The notes under the pieces are model-generated. The model did not search any database. It saw only the letters and a program-made list of their open reading frames with translations, and was not told the DNA's origin. This document shows positions 25,250 through 32,437 of a DNA stretch of 48,029 bases, piece after piece. The stretch is taken from NCBI GenBank assembly GCA_945483525.1, contig CALYRV010000003.1, forward strand, positions 1 through 48,029. Direction: 5' to 3'. Position numbers and translations under genes: made by a program. The stretch is from an uncultured Verrucomicrobiota bacterium. Its GTDB lineage: Bacteria; Verrucomicrobiota; Kiritimatiellia; RFP12; UBA1067. The stretch's first letter is position 1, and every line of letters starts with the position of its first letter.

Positions 25250-25996
25250 TCACTCGTAAAACGCCCTCGTGACCATATATCCTAGGATCAGAATCAACAG
25301 AAAACTCATGACCACACTGCGCTGCGTCGCCTTGCCGACACCAGTCGCTCCTAGACGCGAACCAACACCTTCGGAAAACGACACCACGCCAATCACGAAC
25401 CCGAACAACGTCGCCTTGGCAAGCCCCACGAAAAGATCCTTCGCCTCCGCCATCGACAAAGCAGAGGCGATGTACTGCCCGAAATCCACGTTCAACTGAG
25501 TAATGCCGACAATGCCGCCTCCGAGCGTGCCGATCACACAACAGTAGAAGGCGATGATCGGCGCCATCAGCACCAGCGCCAAGATGCGTGGCGCCGCAAG
25601 ATACCGAATCGGCGAGATCTTCATGATCGTCAGCGCATCAATCTCGTCATTCACCTTCATTGTGCCGACCTCCGCCGCGATAGCCGACCCTACACACGCA
25701 GCGAAACAGATGCCACAGCAGAACGGCCCCATCTCGCGGATCAACGTCAGCATCACCGCCGCCCCGAGATAGATCTCCTGATTGAAACGCCGCAACTCCA
25801 ACCCGACCTGCAACGACAGGATCATCCCCATGAACAACGAAACCACCGTGACCACGGGGAGCGTGGCGATGCCGGTCCTGTAAAGTTGCAGCATGAAGTC
25901 CGCACGGCTATCAGCGCTACGGAAAACAGACGGGAACGCGGCCACCGAAGCGGCCGCGATCTTACCGGATTTACCGATCTCCCGTACGAACTTCAT
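25250..25996 (-). CDS. MlaE-like ABC permease
   Basis: 248-residue permease of the MlaE family with about five membrane helices and the family signatures TLPVVTVVSLFMGMILSLQ, REMGPFCCGICFAACVGSAI, AAEVGTMKVNDEIDALTIM and YLAAPRILAL. It forms the inner-membrane channel of an Mla-type phospholipid system that maintains outer-membrane lipid asymmetry. It starts 5 bp after the upstream YfgM-like stop. MlaB and MlaC are not visible, as is common outside Proteobacteria. Confidence 0.95.
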   Translation of the reverse strand: MKFVREIGKSGKIAAASVAAFPSVFRSADSRADFMLQLYRTGIATLPVVTVVSLFMGMILSLQVGLELRRFNQEIYLGAAVMLTLIREMGPFCCGICFAACVGSAIAAEVGTMKVNDEIDALTIMKISPIRYLAAPRILALVLMAPIIAFYCCVIGTLGGGIVGITQLNVDFGQYIASALSMAEAKDLFVGLAKATLFGFVIGVVSFSEGVGSRLGATGVGKATQRSVVMSFLLILILGYMVTRAFYE

Positions 25997-26001
25997 GAAT
26001 C

Positions 26002-26625
26002 TTACTCGGCTTTTGACTGAACTACAGCCGGATCGTCCTTGGCAACTGGAGCCTGATAGCGTCTGACCGTATCTTCGATAGCCTCCACACTAGCCTTGGA
26101 GAGCTCGTCGTCCTTAACCGACTCCTTGACCTCCGCAAGCTTCGCTAGCGCCTTCTCCTTGTCTCCACCAAGGGCAATCGCACGGACGGCTCCAAGCTTC
26201 GCGGTAAGCGCAAGGAAGCTCTTCGGATTCGCTGCGGCAAATGCCTCATAAGCTGCCAGCGCGTCAGCGTATTTGCCCTGCGCTTCAAGGCACTGCGCCT
26301 TACCGACCACGGGAATGTCCTCATAACCGCCAGGCGCCTTCGCCACAAGCTCGTCATAGATCGAGGACGCTTCCTCGTAACGCCCATCATCAAAATACTT
26401 CTTCGCGAGACGAAGCTTCAGCACACCACCGGCATCGGTAGAACCGAACCGCTGCACCGCCGCCTCGAATTCGTCCGTCGTATAGGAAGCGATAAGCGCG
26501 TTGCTGGATTCGACCCGACGGTTCTCCAAATAGTTCTTCACCCCGTAATAACCAGCGACCGCAATGGCCGCGACAATAAGCCACGGGAGGGTTGATTTGA
26601 TTTCCTGCATGAGTTCTTCGTTCAT
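26002..26625 (-). CDS. YfgM-like membrane-anchored TPR protein
   Basis: 207-residue protein with one N-terminal membrane helix (LPWLIVAAIAVAGYYGVKNYL) and TPR-like helices (LAKKYFDDGRYEEASSIYDEL, GKYADALAAYEAFAAANPKS) facing the periplasm, as in the YfgM family, which assists secretion and folding. The ATG at 26625 overlaps the pcnB stop by 4 bp and has AAGG upstream; the open frame reaches back to 26658. It precedes the Mla permease by 5 bp, so it is cotranscribed with lipid transport. Confidence 0.85.
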   Translation of the reverse strand: MNEELMQEIKSTLPWLIVAAIAVAGYYGVKNYLENRRVESSNALIASYTTDEFEAAVQRFGSTDAGGVLKLRLAKKYFDDGRYEEASSIYDELVAKAPGGYEDIPVVGKAQCLEAQGKYADALAAYEAFAAANPKSFLALTAKLGAVRAIALGGDKEKALAKLAEVKESVKDDELSKASVEAIEDTVRRYQAPVAKDDPAVVQSKAE

Positions 26626-27818
26626 CTGTTGCCTTTCTCTTCGTAGAGGTCTGACCATTCGTTTAAAACCTTCTCGTCGCGTCCCTCCGCCCGGAACACG
26701 ATGCGATTGTAATCAAGCGCATCAAGGAAGTCACGGTTGTGAATAAACCTCGTTCTTCCCTTCGAAGGAGAAACCAAAAACCGCACCCGGCTCTCGATCA
26801 GAAGCGAACCAAGGAAATACGTCGCCTTCGGAATATGGAGCGCCTCAAGCATCTTATGCATCACACGCCTACCCGCACCATTCTTCTTGTCAATGCGAGC
26901 AAGACCAGTCATCAGGACCGCGGCACGAAGCCCATTCGAGACCTCAAAGCCCTTTTCCGCCATCATCTTCTCATATCGGTCCAGAACCTCCAGATACTTC
27001 CATTCCGGACTCTTCGCCCCGCCTGAACGAGAAATGTAACGCGCGAGATCAGGAAGCAGATCACCAAGCATCCCCGTCTCCCACATTAGCCTGAATGCCT
27101 TCGCTGACTCGCCATACGGGAAAAGCCTGAACACCTCTTCACAAACACGCGGCTGCGATGCTGCAAGAATGCACGCGTGCCGCTTCTTCATCGCATCCAT
27201 CGTCTTCTTCTCAATTCTGAATCCAAGGCGCGAAGAGAACTTGACGGCACGCATCATCCTCACCGGATCTTCCTGAAAGCGGATGTCGGGATCTCCAATC
27301 GCACGAATGACCTTCTTCTCGATGTCACGCATGCCGCCGACCCAATCAATCACCGAAAAGTCTTTGATGTCGTAGAATAAGCCGTTGACCGTGAAGTCGC
27401 GACGATACGCATCGGTCTCAGGAGTTCCGAACGTGTTGTCCTCCAACGGACCCTCCGACGCATGCTCGATAATCTCGCCGACAGTCTGAGAATTCTGCCG
27501 AAAAGTCGCCGTTTCTATCACCTTCTCACCGAAACGCACATGCGCAAGACGGAAGCGACGCCCAATCAGGAAGCAATTGCGAAAGGCGCGCTTCACCTCA
27601 TTAGGACGCGCACTCGTGCCGACATCAAAATCCTTGGGCTTCCTGCCCATCAGCAGGTCACGCACCCCACCGCCGACAAGATATGCCGTAAAACCAAGAC
27701 TAGATAGACGATAAAGAACCTTCAACGCATCAGGATCGATGTTCTTCCGAGAAATACAATGCTCAGCCCGCTTGTAAATAACGGGCCCTTTTGCCTTCTT
27801 TTTCAGAAAATCGAACAT
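26622..27818 (-). CDS. pcnB: Poly(A) polymerase / CCA-adding family nucleotidyltransferase
   Basis: 398-residue class II nucleotidyltransferase. The N-terminal head has LVGGGVRDLLMGRKPKDFDV, which carries the G-G-x-V-R-D and DxD catalytic signatures; FTVNGLFYD and EDPVRMMRAVKFSSRLGF follow. It is placed with poly(A) polymerase I because of the PcnB-like N-terminal lead (VIYKRAEHCISRKNIDPDALKVLY) and the C-terminal SKGRTRFI segment. CCA addition cannot be excluded, though both tRNA genes here encode CCA. The ATG lies 8 nt from the extended -10 at 27827, with no ribosome site between. Confidence 0.9.
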   Translation of the reverse strand: MFDFLKKKAKGPVIYKRAEHCISRKNIDPDALKVLYRLSSLGFTAYLVGGGVRDLLMGRKPKDFDVGTSARPNEVKRAFRNCFLIGRRFRLAHVRFGEKVIETATFRQNSQTVGEIIEHASEGPLEDNTFGTPETDAYRRDFTVNGLFYDIKDFSVIDWVGGMRDIEKKVIRAIGDPDIRFQEDPVRMMRAVKFSSRLGFRIEKKTMDAMKKRHACILAASQPRVCEEVFRLFPYGESAKAFRLMWETGMLGDLLPDLARYISRSGGAKSPEWKYLEVLDRYEKMMAEKGFEVSNGLRAAVLMTGLARIDKKNGAGRRVMHKMLEALHIPKATYFLGSLLIESRVRFLVSPSKGRTRFIHNRDFLDALDYNRIVFRAEGRDEKVLNEWSDLYEEKGNR

Positions 27819-27826
27819 TGTCTGAT

Positions 27827-27856
27827 ATTATAGCAAATATGCGTCCACTTTAGCAA
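27827..27856 (-). promoter_or_regulatory. Promoter of the pcnB-mla operon
   Basis: On the minus strand a -35-like TTGCTA (27851-27856) is followed after 18 bp by TATAAT (27827-27832) with the TGC extension. The -10 ends 8 nt before the ATG at 27818, predicting a start point at or next to the start codon. The -35 lies just beyond the stop codon of the GNAT gene. Confidence 0.65.
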
Positions 27857-27857
27857 C

Positions 27858-28334
27858 TTATGCAAGTGACTTGCACATTGCGATTTCGGGACAGGTATAA
27901 GGATCGGCGTGCTTGGTGCAGTTGATGCAGCCCGTATAGAGCTTGTGCATGATCTGCGTCTTCGGAATCTCCCTGAAACCAAGCGCAGTGAAGAACTCCG
28001 GCGCGAAAGTCAGTACCACGACTTCATGCGGACAAAACATCTTCGCCTTCGCGATCACCGCCTCCACCAGCTCCTTACCAATACCTTGACGACGAAAGAT
28101 CGATTTCACCGCAACGGACACCACCTCGACCGCCGCAGCCTCGGCGTTGCCGATTTCGGGATGAATCGTATAAGACGCGCAACCAGCCATCTCGCCGTCC
28201 GTTTCCGCGACAAAAAACCGGTCGATCGATTCGACGATATTACCAAGCGAACGCGGCACGAGCTGATCTCGGTTCAAGTTGATGAGCGCGAAGATCATCT
28301 CCGCGTCCGCAAGTGTCGCAGGGCGAACGTTCAT
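27858..28334 (-). CDS. GNAT-family acetyltransferase with Cys-rich tail
   Basis: 158-residue GNAT N-acetyltransferase. The acetyl-CoA loop is visible as RRQGIGKELVEAVI and the last strand as FTALGFREIP. The C-terminus (CINCTKHADPYTCPEIAMC) has four Cys and recalls the tail of some short bacterial N-acetylglutamate synthases (ArgA-like), so an arginine-pathway role is possible but unproven. The frame is open upstream to 28508, but that part runs through the helicase tail; the ATG at 28334 has GGAGGAAGTC before it and overlaps the helicase stop by 4 bp. Confidence 0.88.
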   Translation of the reverse strand: MNVRPATLADAEMIFALINLNRDQLVPRSLGNIVESIDRFFVAETDGEMAGCASYTIHPEIGNAEAAAVEVVSVAVKSIFRRQGIGKELVEAVIAKAKMFCPHEVVVLTFAPEFFTALGFREIPKTQIMHKLYTGCINCTKHADPYTCPEIAMCKSLA

Positions 28335-30478
28335 GACTTCCTCCACGTGGTTTTGATAATCGTCGTAGATTTCGGCTTTGAATAACCGCCATACCCGCCG
28401 CCATATCCGCCTCGCGAACCATAGCCGCCACTGTACCCGCCACTGTACCCGCCGCGCGGACCATAGCCGCCGCCATAAGCCGGCGGGGCGGACTGCACGC
28501 GAATACAACTGCAGAGCTGCGGCGGAATCTCCTTTACGAACTGCGAGGGGTCCACCGGAAAGATCCCGCCGTCCGCCATCTTACGCATCTGCGGCACGAA
28601 CATATAAAGTTTGTCCTTCGCCCGCGTCACAACAACATAGAAAAGCCGCCGCTCCTCGTCCATCCGATTCTCCTCGACCGCCTTGCCCGACGGGAACATC
28701 GACTCGCACAACCACGGCACAATCACCACCGGCCATTCCATGCCCTTCGCCTGATGCACCGTCGACAGCGTCACGCGATCGAGTTCGGGATCATTCTTCC
28801 TCACGTCCAGGTTCGTCATCAGCGCGACATCGCTCAAGAACGCCTCCAACCGCCGCCATCCATCACTCTGCACTCCGCACCCTGCACCCTGCAGTTCTCC
28901 CTCCTGCACCTCTCCCCCCGCGATCTGCGCGGCGAGTTCCTTGACATCCTCAAGGCGGTCCTCGGCATCGGCATCACCGAACTCTCTACGGAGATAATCC
29001 TCATAAAACAGATCGCAGAAATCCTCGATCACTTCACCGATCGAATCGTCATCCAGGTGCTCCTGCACAACCTCCATCGCCTTCATAAGCGGCGGAAACA
29101 ATGGTTTCGCCTTCGCGCCGAAGAGCCCGAGGAGCGCCTCGCGGTCCTCCCTGCGCCTCATATCGAACTGACGGCCGAGCCTGTCCCACATCTTCTGCGC
29201 CCCCTTCTCTCCGACACCCGGGAAAAGGCAGACGAAGCGGAGGAAGGAAAGTTCATCCGCAGGATTCACGATAAGCCTGAGATACGCGAGCACGTCCTTC
29301 GTGTGGACCTGCTCGAAAACACCGACACCCGAGGTGATACGATGCGGAACGCCGCGACGGGCGAAGGACATCTGAATCTTGATGGACTGGAAATGGCTGC
29401 GGTACAGAACCGCGATATCCGAATAGCGAAAACCGTTCCGACGCATCTCTGCGACGACCTTCATAATCTCCGTCGCCTGCGCCTCGTCGTCATACACACG
29501 ATAGATCCACGGCTTGTCTTCGGTCACCGCACTGCGGATAGGCTTCAGAATCTTCTCGAACTGATTAGGCGCGTCGCGCATCACCACATTCGCGACGTTG
29601 AGGACACCGGGCACGGAACGGTAATTTCGTTCAAGCTTAATCACTCGACAGCCCTCCCAGCGCTTCGGAAACTCCATAATGTTCTCAATCTGGGCTCCGC
29701 GCCAGGTGTAGATGCACTGAAAATCATCGCCGACCGCGAGGATGTTGCGATGCTTCGCCGCTAGGATGTCAGTGAACTCCGCCTGGAGGCCGTTAGTATC
29801 CTGATACTCGTCCACCAGCACATGGAGGAAATGCTCCTGAAGCATCTCGCGGACATTCTCCTTTTCCTTCAGAAGACGGAGCCCGTTAACCAGCAGATCG
29901 TCGAAATCCATCGCCCCAAGCTCGAGCTTCTTCGCATTGTACTTGCCGGCAATCTCAACGATCTCCTCCGGTGTGAAACCTGCCGCCTTCGTCTGCCAGC
30001 GTGCAGCAATCAGTTCAATCGGCTTCGACTCATTCTGCGCCTCGGAGATCATCTTGGCGACGACCTCCTTCTTTGGAAAATCCTTCGTATCCTTCACCGT
30101 TGACTTGATGATCTCGCCGATCAGCTTCTTCTGATCGTCCTCATCCAGAATCTGAAAGCTCGGCTGATAACCGAGGGATCCGCCATAACGCCGCAGAAGA
30201 CGCGCGCAGATCGAGTGAAAGGTCCCAGACCAGATCCCCGCGACACCGTCACCAATCACCTTCTGCGCCCGATCGAGCATCTCGCGCGCCGCCCGATTAG
30301 TGAAGGTCAACAACAAAATGCGATCAGCCGGCACCCCATTTTCAATCAGATACGCCACGCGATGCACGAGGGTCCGCGTCTTGCCAGTTCCGGCCGCCGC
30401 CAACACCAGCAACGGACCATCCCCTGCCGTCGCCGCCGCGCACTGTTCCGGATTCAATAATTTCGAAAAGTCAGTCAT
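28331..30478 (-). CDS. UvrD/PcrA-like superfamily 1 helicase with Gly-Tyr-Arg tail
   Basis: 715-residue 3'-5' DNA helicase. Motif Q region (LNPEQCAAATAGDGPLLVLA), Walker A (AAGTGKTRTL), motif II (VDEYQDTN), motif III (GDDFQCIYTWRGA), motif IV (LERNYRS), motif V (STVHQAKGMEWPVV) and motif VI (EERRLFYVVVTRAK) are all present. At about residues 522-539 a linker is encoded by a heptamer array. The C-terminus is a GGY/RGG low-complexity tail from about 655 (YGGGYGPRGGYSGGY...) in place of the usual Tudor-like end of PcrA/UvrD. Start ATG lies about 55 nt after the -10, and the leader contains a second heptamer array. Confidence 0.93.
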   Translation of the reverse strand: MTDFSKLLNPEQCAAATAGDGPLLVLAAAGTGKTRTLVHRVAYLIENGVPADRILLLTFTNRAAREMLDRAQKVIGDGVAGIWSGTFHSICARLLRRYGGSLGYQPSFQILDEDDQKKLIGEIIKSTVKDTKDFPKKEVVAKMISEAQNESKPIELIAARWQTKAAGFTPEEIVEIAGKYNAKKLELGAMDFDDLLVNGLRLLKEKENVREMLQEHFLHVLVDEYQDTNGLQAEFTDILAAKHRNILAVGDDFQCIYTWRGAQIENIMEFPKRWEGCRVIKLERNYRSVPGVLNVANVVMRDAPNQFEKILKPIRSAVTEDKPWIYRVYDDEAQATEIMKVVAEMRRNGFRYSDIAVLYRSHFQSIKIQMSFARRGVPHRITSGVGVFEQVHTKDVLAYLRLIVNPADELSFLRFVCLFPGVGEKGAQKMWDRLGRQFDMRRREDREALLGLFGAKAKPLFPPLMKAMEVVQEHLDDDSIGEVIEDFCDLFYEDYLRREFGDADAEDRLEDVKELAAQIAGGEVQEGELQGAGCGVQSDGWRRLEAFLSDVALMTNLDVRKNDPELDRVTLSTVHQAKGMEWPVVIVPWLCESMFPSGKAVEENRMDEERRLFYVVVTRAKDKLYMFVPQMRKMADGGIFPVDPSQFVKEIPPQLCSCIRVQSAPPAYGGGYGPRGGYSGGYSGGYGSRGGYGGGYGGYSKPKSTTIIKTTWRKS
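28864..28913. repeat. Heptanucleotide array inside the helicase gene
   Basis: Plus-strand units are CACTCTG, CACTCCG, CACCCTG, CACCCTG, CAGTTCT, CCCTCCTG, CACCTCT: six 7-mers and one 8-mer. It encodes a segment around ELQGAGCGVQSDG in a loop ahead of WRRLEAFLSDVALMT, a helix conserved in UvrD proteins, so it looks like an insertion tolerated in a loop. Shares a 14-base core with the TonB linker array, on the other strand. Confidence 0.7.
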
Positions 30479-30503
30479 TAGCGGAAAAGCCGTTCCAAAA
30501 CTT

Positions 30504-30531
30504 GTTCACTGTTCTCTGTTCACTATTCACT
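30504..30531. repeat. Heptanucleotide array in the helicase leader
   Basis: Plus-strand units are GTTCACT, GTTCTCT, GTTCACT, ATTCACT: four consecutive 7-mers with one change each. It lies between the -10 (30535-30540) and the helicase ATG (30478) and would form part of the untranslated leader, which has no obvious ribosome site. Confidence 0.7.
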
Positions 30532-30534
30532 AAT

Positions 30535-30543
30535 ATTATACCA
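30535..30543 (-). promoter_or_regulatory. Extended -10 promoter of the helicase gene
   Basis: Minus strand reads TGGTATAAT. No TTGACA-like -35 lies at 16-19 bp. The ATG is about 56 nt downstream, so unlike several neighbours this transcript should have a leader, which contains the heptamer array. The site is next to, and divergent from, the tRNA-Pro promoter. Confidence 0.55.
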
Positions 30544-30551
30544 TATCCCAC

Positions 30552-30581
30552 TTGACTCATCAGGGGCAAAAGTAGTATACT
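30552..30581 (+). promoter_or_regulatory. Promoter of tRNA-Pro
   Basis: Plus-strand TTGACT (30552-30557), 18-bp spacer and TATACT (30576-30581), placed about 39 bp before the tRNA. It is a good sigma-70-type match with the same 18-bp spacing as the tRNA-Leu promoter. Confidence 0.75.
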
Positions 30582-30620
30582 ATACAATGTTTTGCGGCTT
30601 AGCAGCTCAAAATCCCGTGT

Positions 30621-30697
30621 CGGAGCGTAGCGCAGCCTGGTAGCGCGTTTGCTTCGGGAGCAAAAGGCCGAGGGTTCAAATCCCTCCGCTCCGACCA
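30621..30697 (+). tRNA. tRNA-Pro(CGG)
   Basis: 77-nt cloverleaf. Acceptor CGGAGCG (30621-30627) pairs fully with CGCTCCG (30687-30693). The anticodon stem TTTGC/GCAAA encloses TTCGGGA, giving anticodon CGG, which reads CCG. T arm is GAGGG-TTCAAAT-CCCTC. Discriminator A and an encoded CCA end the gene. It is the only plus-strand gene accepted in the window. Confidence 0.97.
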
Positions 30698-30708
30698 ATT
30701 TCCCTAGT

Positions 30709-31185
30709 TTAGAGCCTGTGGCACACTGCCGTCACCGATTTGACTGGGACTAGAAAATAGTCTTTGGTAACCGCAACGCCGATGCGCCTGGTCGCGTCAA
30801 GTTTCGCAAGGATCTTCGCGGAATCGGAAAGCGGCATCGATCCGTAACCCGGACTTCTCCGAGCTCCCCATTCTCCAGGCGTCGCCGCCTTGGCTTCGGC
30901 TTCGACGGAGTCCATCACCTGCTCCACCGCCGCCGCGCCAATCGACTGCGCGATCAATGCTTCAGTCGCCCCGAGCACGCTTAGCCTGCGCTGCCACTGG
31001 TCAAAACGAATCCCGATCGTGCCGCAAAGGTAAATTGCATCCTTCTCTGTCTTCCAGACGCCGCGGGCATCAATCGGTGCTTCCGCAATCAACGCCTTGA
31101 CGAGCTCCAGAAGTCCGCCTTCCAGCGGCTTCGCACCCGCCTTCATGTAACGGATTACTTCAGCCAGGGGAATCTCGATCTCCAT
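30709..31185 (-). CDS. Stand-alone methionine synthase reactivation-domain protein
   Basis: 158-residue protein matching the C-terminal activation (AdoMet-binding) domain of cobalamin-dependent methionine synthase. The key motif is visible as ARRSPGYGSMPLSDSAKILAK, with IGVAVTKDYFLVPVKSVTAV after it. In full-length MetH this domain rebinds AdoMet to remethylate oxidised cobalamin. Here it is a separate small protein, as in split MetH systems; the catalytic part is not in the window. It begins 3 bp after the Bax inhibitor-1 family stop. Confidence 0.85.
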   Translation of the reverse strand: MEIEIPLAEVIRYMKAGAKPLEGGLLELVKALIAEAPIDARGVWKTEKDAIYLCGTIGIRFDQWQRRLSVLGATEALIAQSIGAAAVEQVMDSVEAEAKAATPGEWGARRSPGYGSMPLSDSAKILAKLDATRRIGVAVTKDYFLVPVKSVTAVCHRL

Positions 31186-31188
31186 CGG

Positions 31189-31905
31189 TCAACGCTTGCG
31201 CCCCATCAACCGAAGCAAATGCAGAAACAGATTGACGAAGTCGAGATACAGATTAAGAGCACCGATAATGCCGACACGGTGAATCGCCACAGAATCCATC
31301 GTCCCTTCAGCCGCCGCCAAGCGCTTGATCTTCTGCGCATCGTACATCGTGAGACCAGTGAAGATTAGGATGCCCGCAATCGAACAGATATAATCTAACG
31401 CATCACTGTGCATGAAGATGTTGACAATCCCAGCCACAATCAGCCCCCAGAGCGCCATATAGCAGAACGAACCGACGGATGAAAGATCGTCTTTCGTGAA
31501 CGAGCCCCAGAGAGCAAGTCCGCCGAACATCGCCGCCGTAATAAAAAACACCCGCTGCACAGCCGCAAGTTCATAGGCGACAAAGACCACGGACAAAGTC
31601 AGCCCGTTCACCAGAGCGTAAGCCAGGAACATCACGTAAGCGAATGCCGCCGGCATTTTATTGATTGCCGCGCTCAAGATGAACACCAATGCCAGCTCTA
31701 CAATGACACAGGTCAGAAAGCCAGGTCCATTCAGAATCGTCGCCCACAACCCACTGGACGCCGTATACCACGCCGAGACACCCGACAACGCAAGTCCGAT
31801 CGCCATCCATCCGTAAACGATCTTGAACATTCTGGACAACGCGGCCTTCTCTGTAAACCCAGGCTGATGACCAGGCTTGCCGAATTCCTTTTCGAAGTCT
31901 ATCAT
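31189..31905 (-). CDS. Bax inhibitor-1/YccA family membrane protein
   Basis: 238-residue protein with seven membrane helices and the BI-1 family pattern: an acidic N-terminus, FKIVYGWMAIGLALSGVSAW, a helix-6 region AGILIFTGLTMYDAQKIKR (the family's conserved D-A-Q-K), and LNLYLDFVNLFLHLLRLMG at the end. Members are pH-sensitive Ca2+ leak channels or interact with membrane proteases (YccA with FtsH). The ATG has an excellent AAAGGAGG site. It is in the middle of a three-gene unit. Confidence 0.94.
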   Translation of the reverse strand: MIDFEKEFGKPGHQPGFTEKAALSRMFKIVYGWMAIGLALSGVSAWYTASSGLWATILNGPGFLTCVIVELALVFILSAAINKMPAAFAYVMFLAYALVNGLTLSVVFVAYELAAVQRVFFITAAMFGGLALWGSFTKDDLSSVGSFCYMALWGLIVAGIVNIFMHSDALDYICSIAGILIFTGLTMYDAQKIKRLAAAEGTMDSVAIHRVGIIGALNLYLDFVNLFLHLLRLMGRKR

Positions 31906-31919
31906 TGCTTAATCCTCCT

Positions 31920-32228
31920 TTACCTATTTTTCCTCTTAAGCTCCCGCTCTATACGATCGGCCGCCTCTTCGGCCTCCTTCGCCGCCCGCTCGTCCCCCTG
32001 GGATCTAAGCTTGACGGACATCCTACGTAAATCCCGCGCGGTCTTCGCCAAATCCTCCATACGCTGCTCCTCCTTAGCCCGCCAGGCAAACTCCATCTCG
32101 GACTTCACTCGCACATATGTACGATTATCCTCGTCATCACTACTGCAACGCACATCCAAGAAGCAGATGCTAGCAACCAAGACCATGGCCGCCAAAACCC
32201 ATACCGCACCTCGAACATTGAATATCAC
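31920..32228 (-). CDS. Small membrane-anchored coiled-coil protein
   Basis: 102-residue protein of unknown function. One N-terminal hydrophobic stretch (GAVWVLAAMVLVASICFL) is followed by a highly charged Arg/Glu/Ala coiled coil to the C-terminus. The frame runs upstream through the tRNA-Leu gene, which cannot be coding, so the start is internal. The GTG at 32228 lies 6 nt after TGTTATACT (32235-32243), matching the leaderless layout elsewhere; an ATG at 32186 would cut the hydrophobic stretch. Two Cys near the membrane do not make a standard lipobox. First gene of the unit with the BI-1 family protein. Confidence 0.6.
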   Translation of the reverse strand: MIFNVRGAVWVLAAMVLVASICFLDVRCSSDDEDNRTYVRVKSEMEFAWRAKEEQRMEDLAKTARDLRRMSVKLRSQGDERAAKEAEEAADRIERELKRKNR

Positions 32229-32234
32229 GGTAAA

Positions 32235-32243
32235 AGTATAACA
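32235..32243 (-). promoter_or_regulatory. Extended -10 promoter of the small membrane protein unit
   Basis: Minus strand reads TGTTATACT, ending 6 nt before the GTG at 32228. It begins directly after the T-tract of the tRNA-Leu terminator, the same terminator-promoter arrangement as at 22086-22122. Confidence 0.5.
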
Positions 32244-32266
32244 AAAAAAACCGCCGTCAGGGCGGT
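32243..32266 (-). terminator. Rho-independent terminator of tRNA-Leu
   Basis: On the minus strand ACCGCC, loop CTGAC, GGCGGT, then a run of seven further T. It begins about 10 bp after the tRNA end. Strong and simple. Confidence 0.85.
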
Positions 32267-32276
32267 ATTTCAGATT

Positions 32277-32361
32277 TGGTGCTCGGGGCGGGACTCGAAC
32301 CCGCAAGGAGTTACCCATATGCACCTCAAGCATACGTGTCTGCCAATTTCACCACCCGAGC
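32277..32361 (-). tRNA. tRNA-Leu(GAG)
   Basis: 85-nt class II tRNA with a long variable arm. Acceptor GCTCGGG pairs fully with CCCGAGC. Anticodon stem TATGC/GCATA encloses TTGAGGT, giving anticodon GAG, which reads CUC and CUU. T arm is GCGGG-TTCGAGT-CCCGC. Discriminator A and an encoded CCA are present. Confidence 0.97.
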
Positions 32362-32388
32362 ATTGTTTTGAGTAGCAAAACGCCACAT

Positions 32389-32418
32389 AGTATAACACAT
32401 GCGGCGCTTGCTTGTCAA
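32389..32418 (-). promoter_or_regulatory. Promoter of tRNA-Leu
   Basis: On the minus strand TTGACA (32413-32418), 18-bp spacer and TATACT (32389-32394) with a TGT extension. It ends 27 bp before the tRNA. The best -35/-10 pair in the window. Confidence 0.85.
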
Positions 32419-32437
32419 TAGCGAATTTTACGTTTTC

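Noticed and set aside
28335..28508. N-terminal extension of the GNAT protein
   Set aside because: It is an Arg/Trp-rich out-of-frame reading of the helicase tail; the internal ATG has a strong ribosome site and begins the conserved domain.
30471..30698. 75-codon minus-strand frame over tRNA-Pro
   Set aside because: It is the well-known artefact of translating the reverse of a tRNA-Pro (MVGAEGFEPSAFCSRS type) and overlaps the helicase promoter.
32229..32333. N-terminal extension of the small membrane protein
   Set aside because: It would translate tRNA-Leu and its terminator; the start must be downstream of these.
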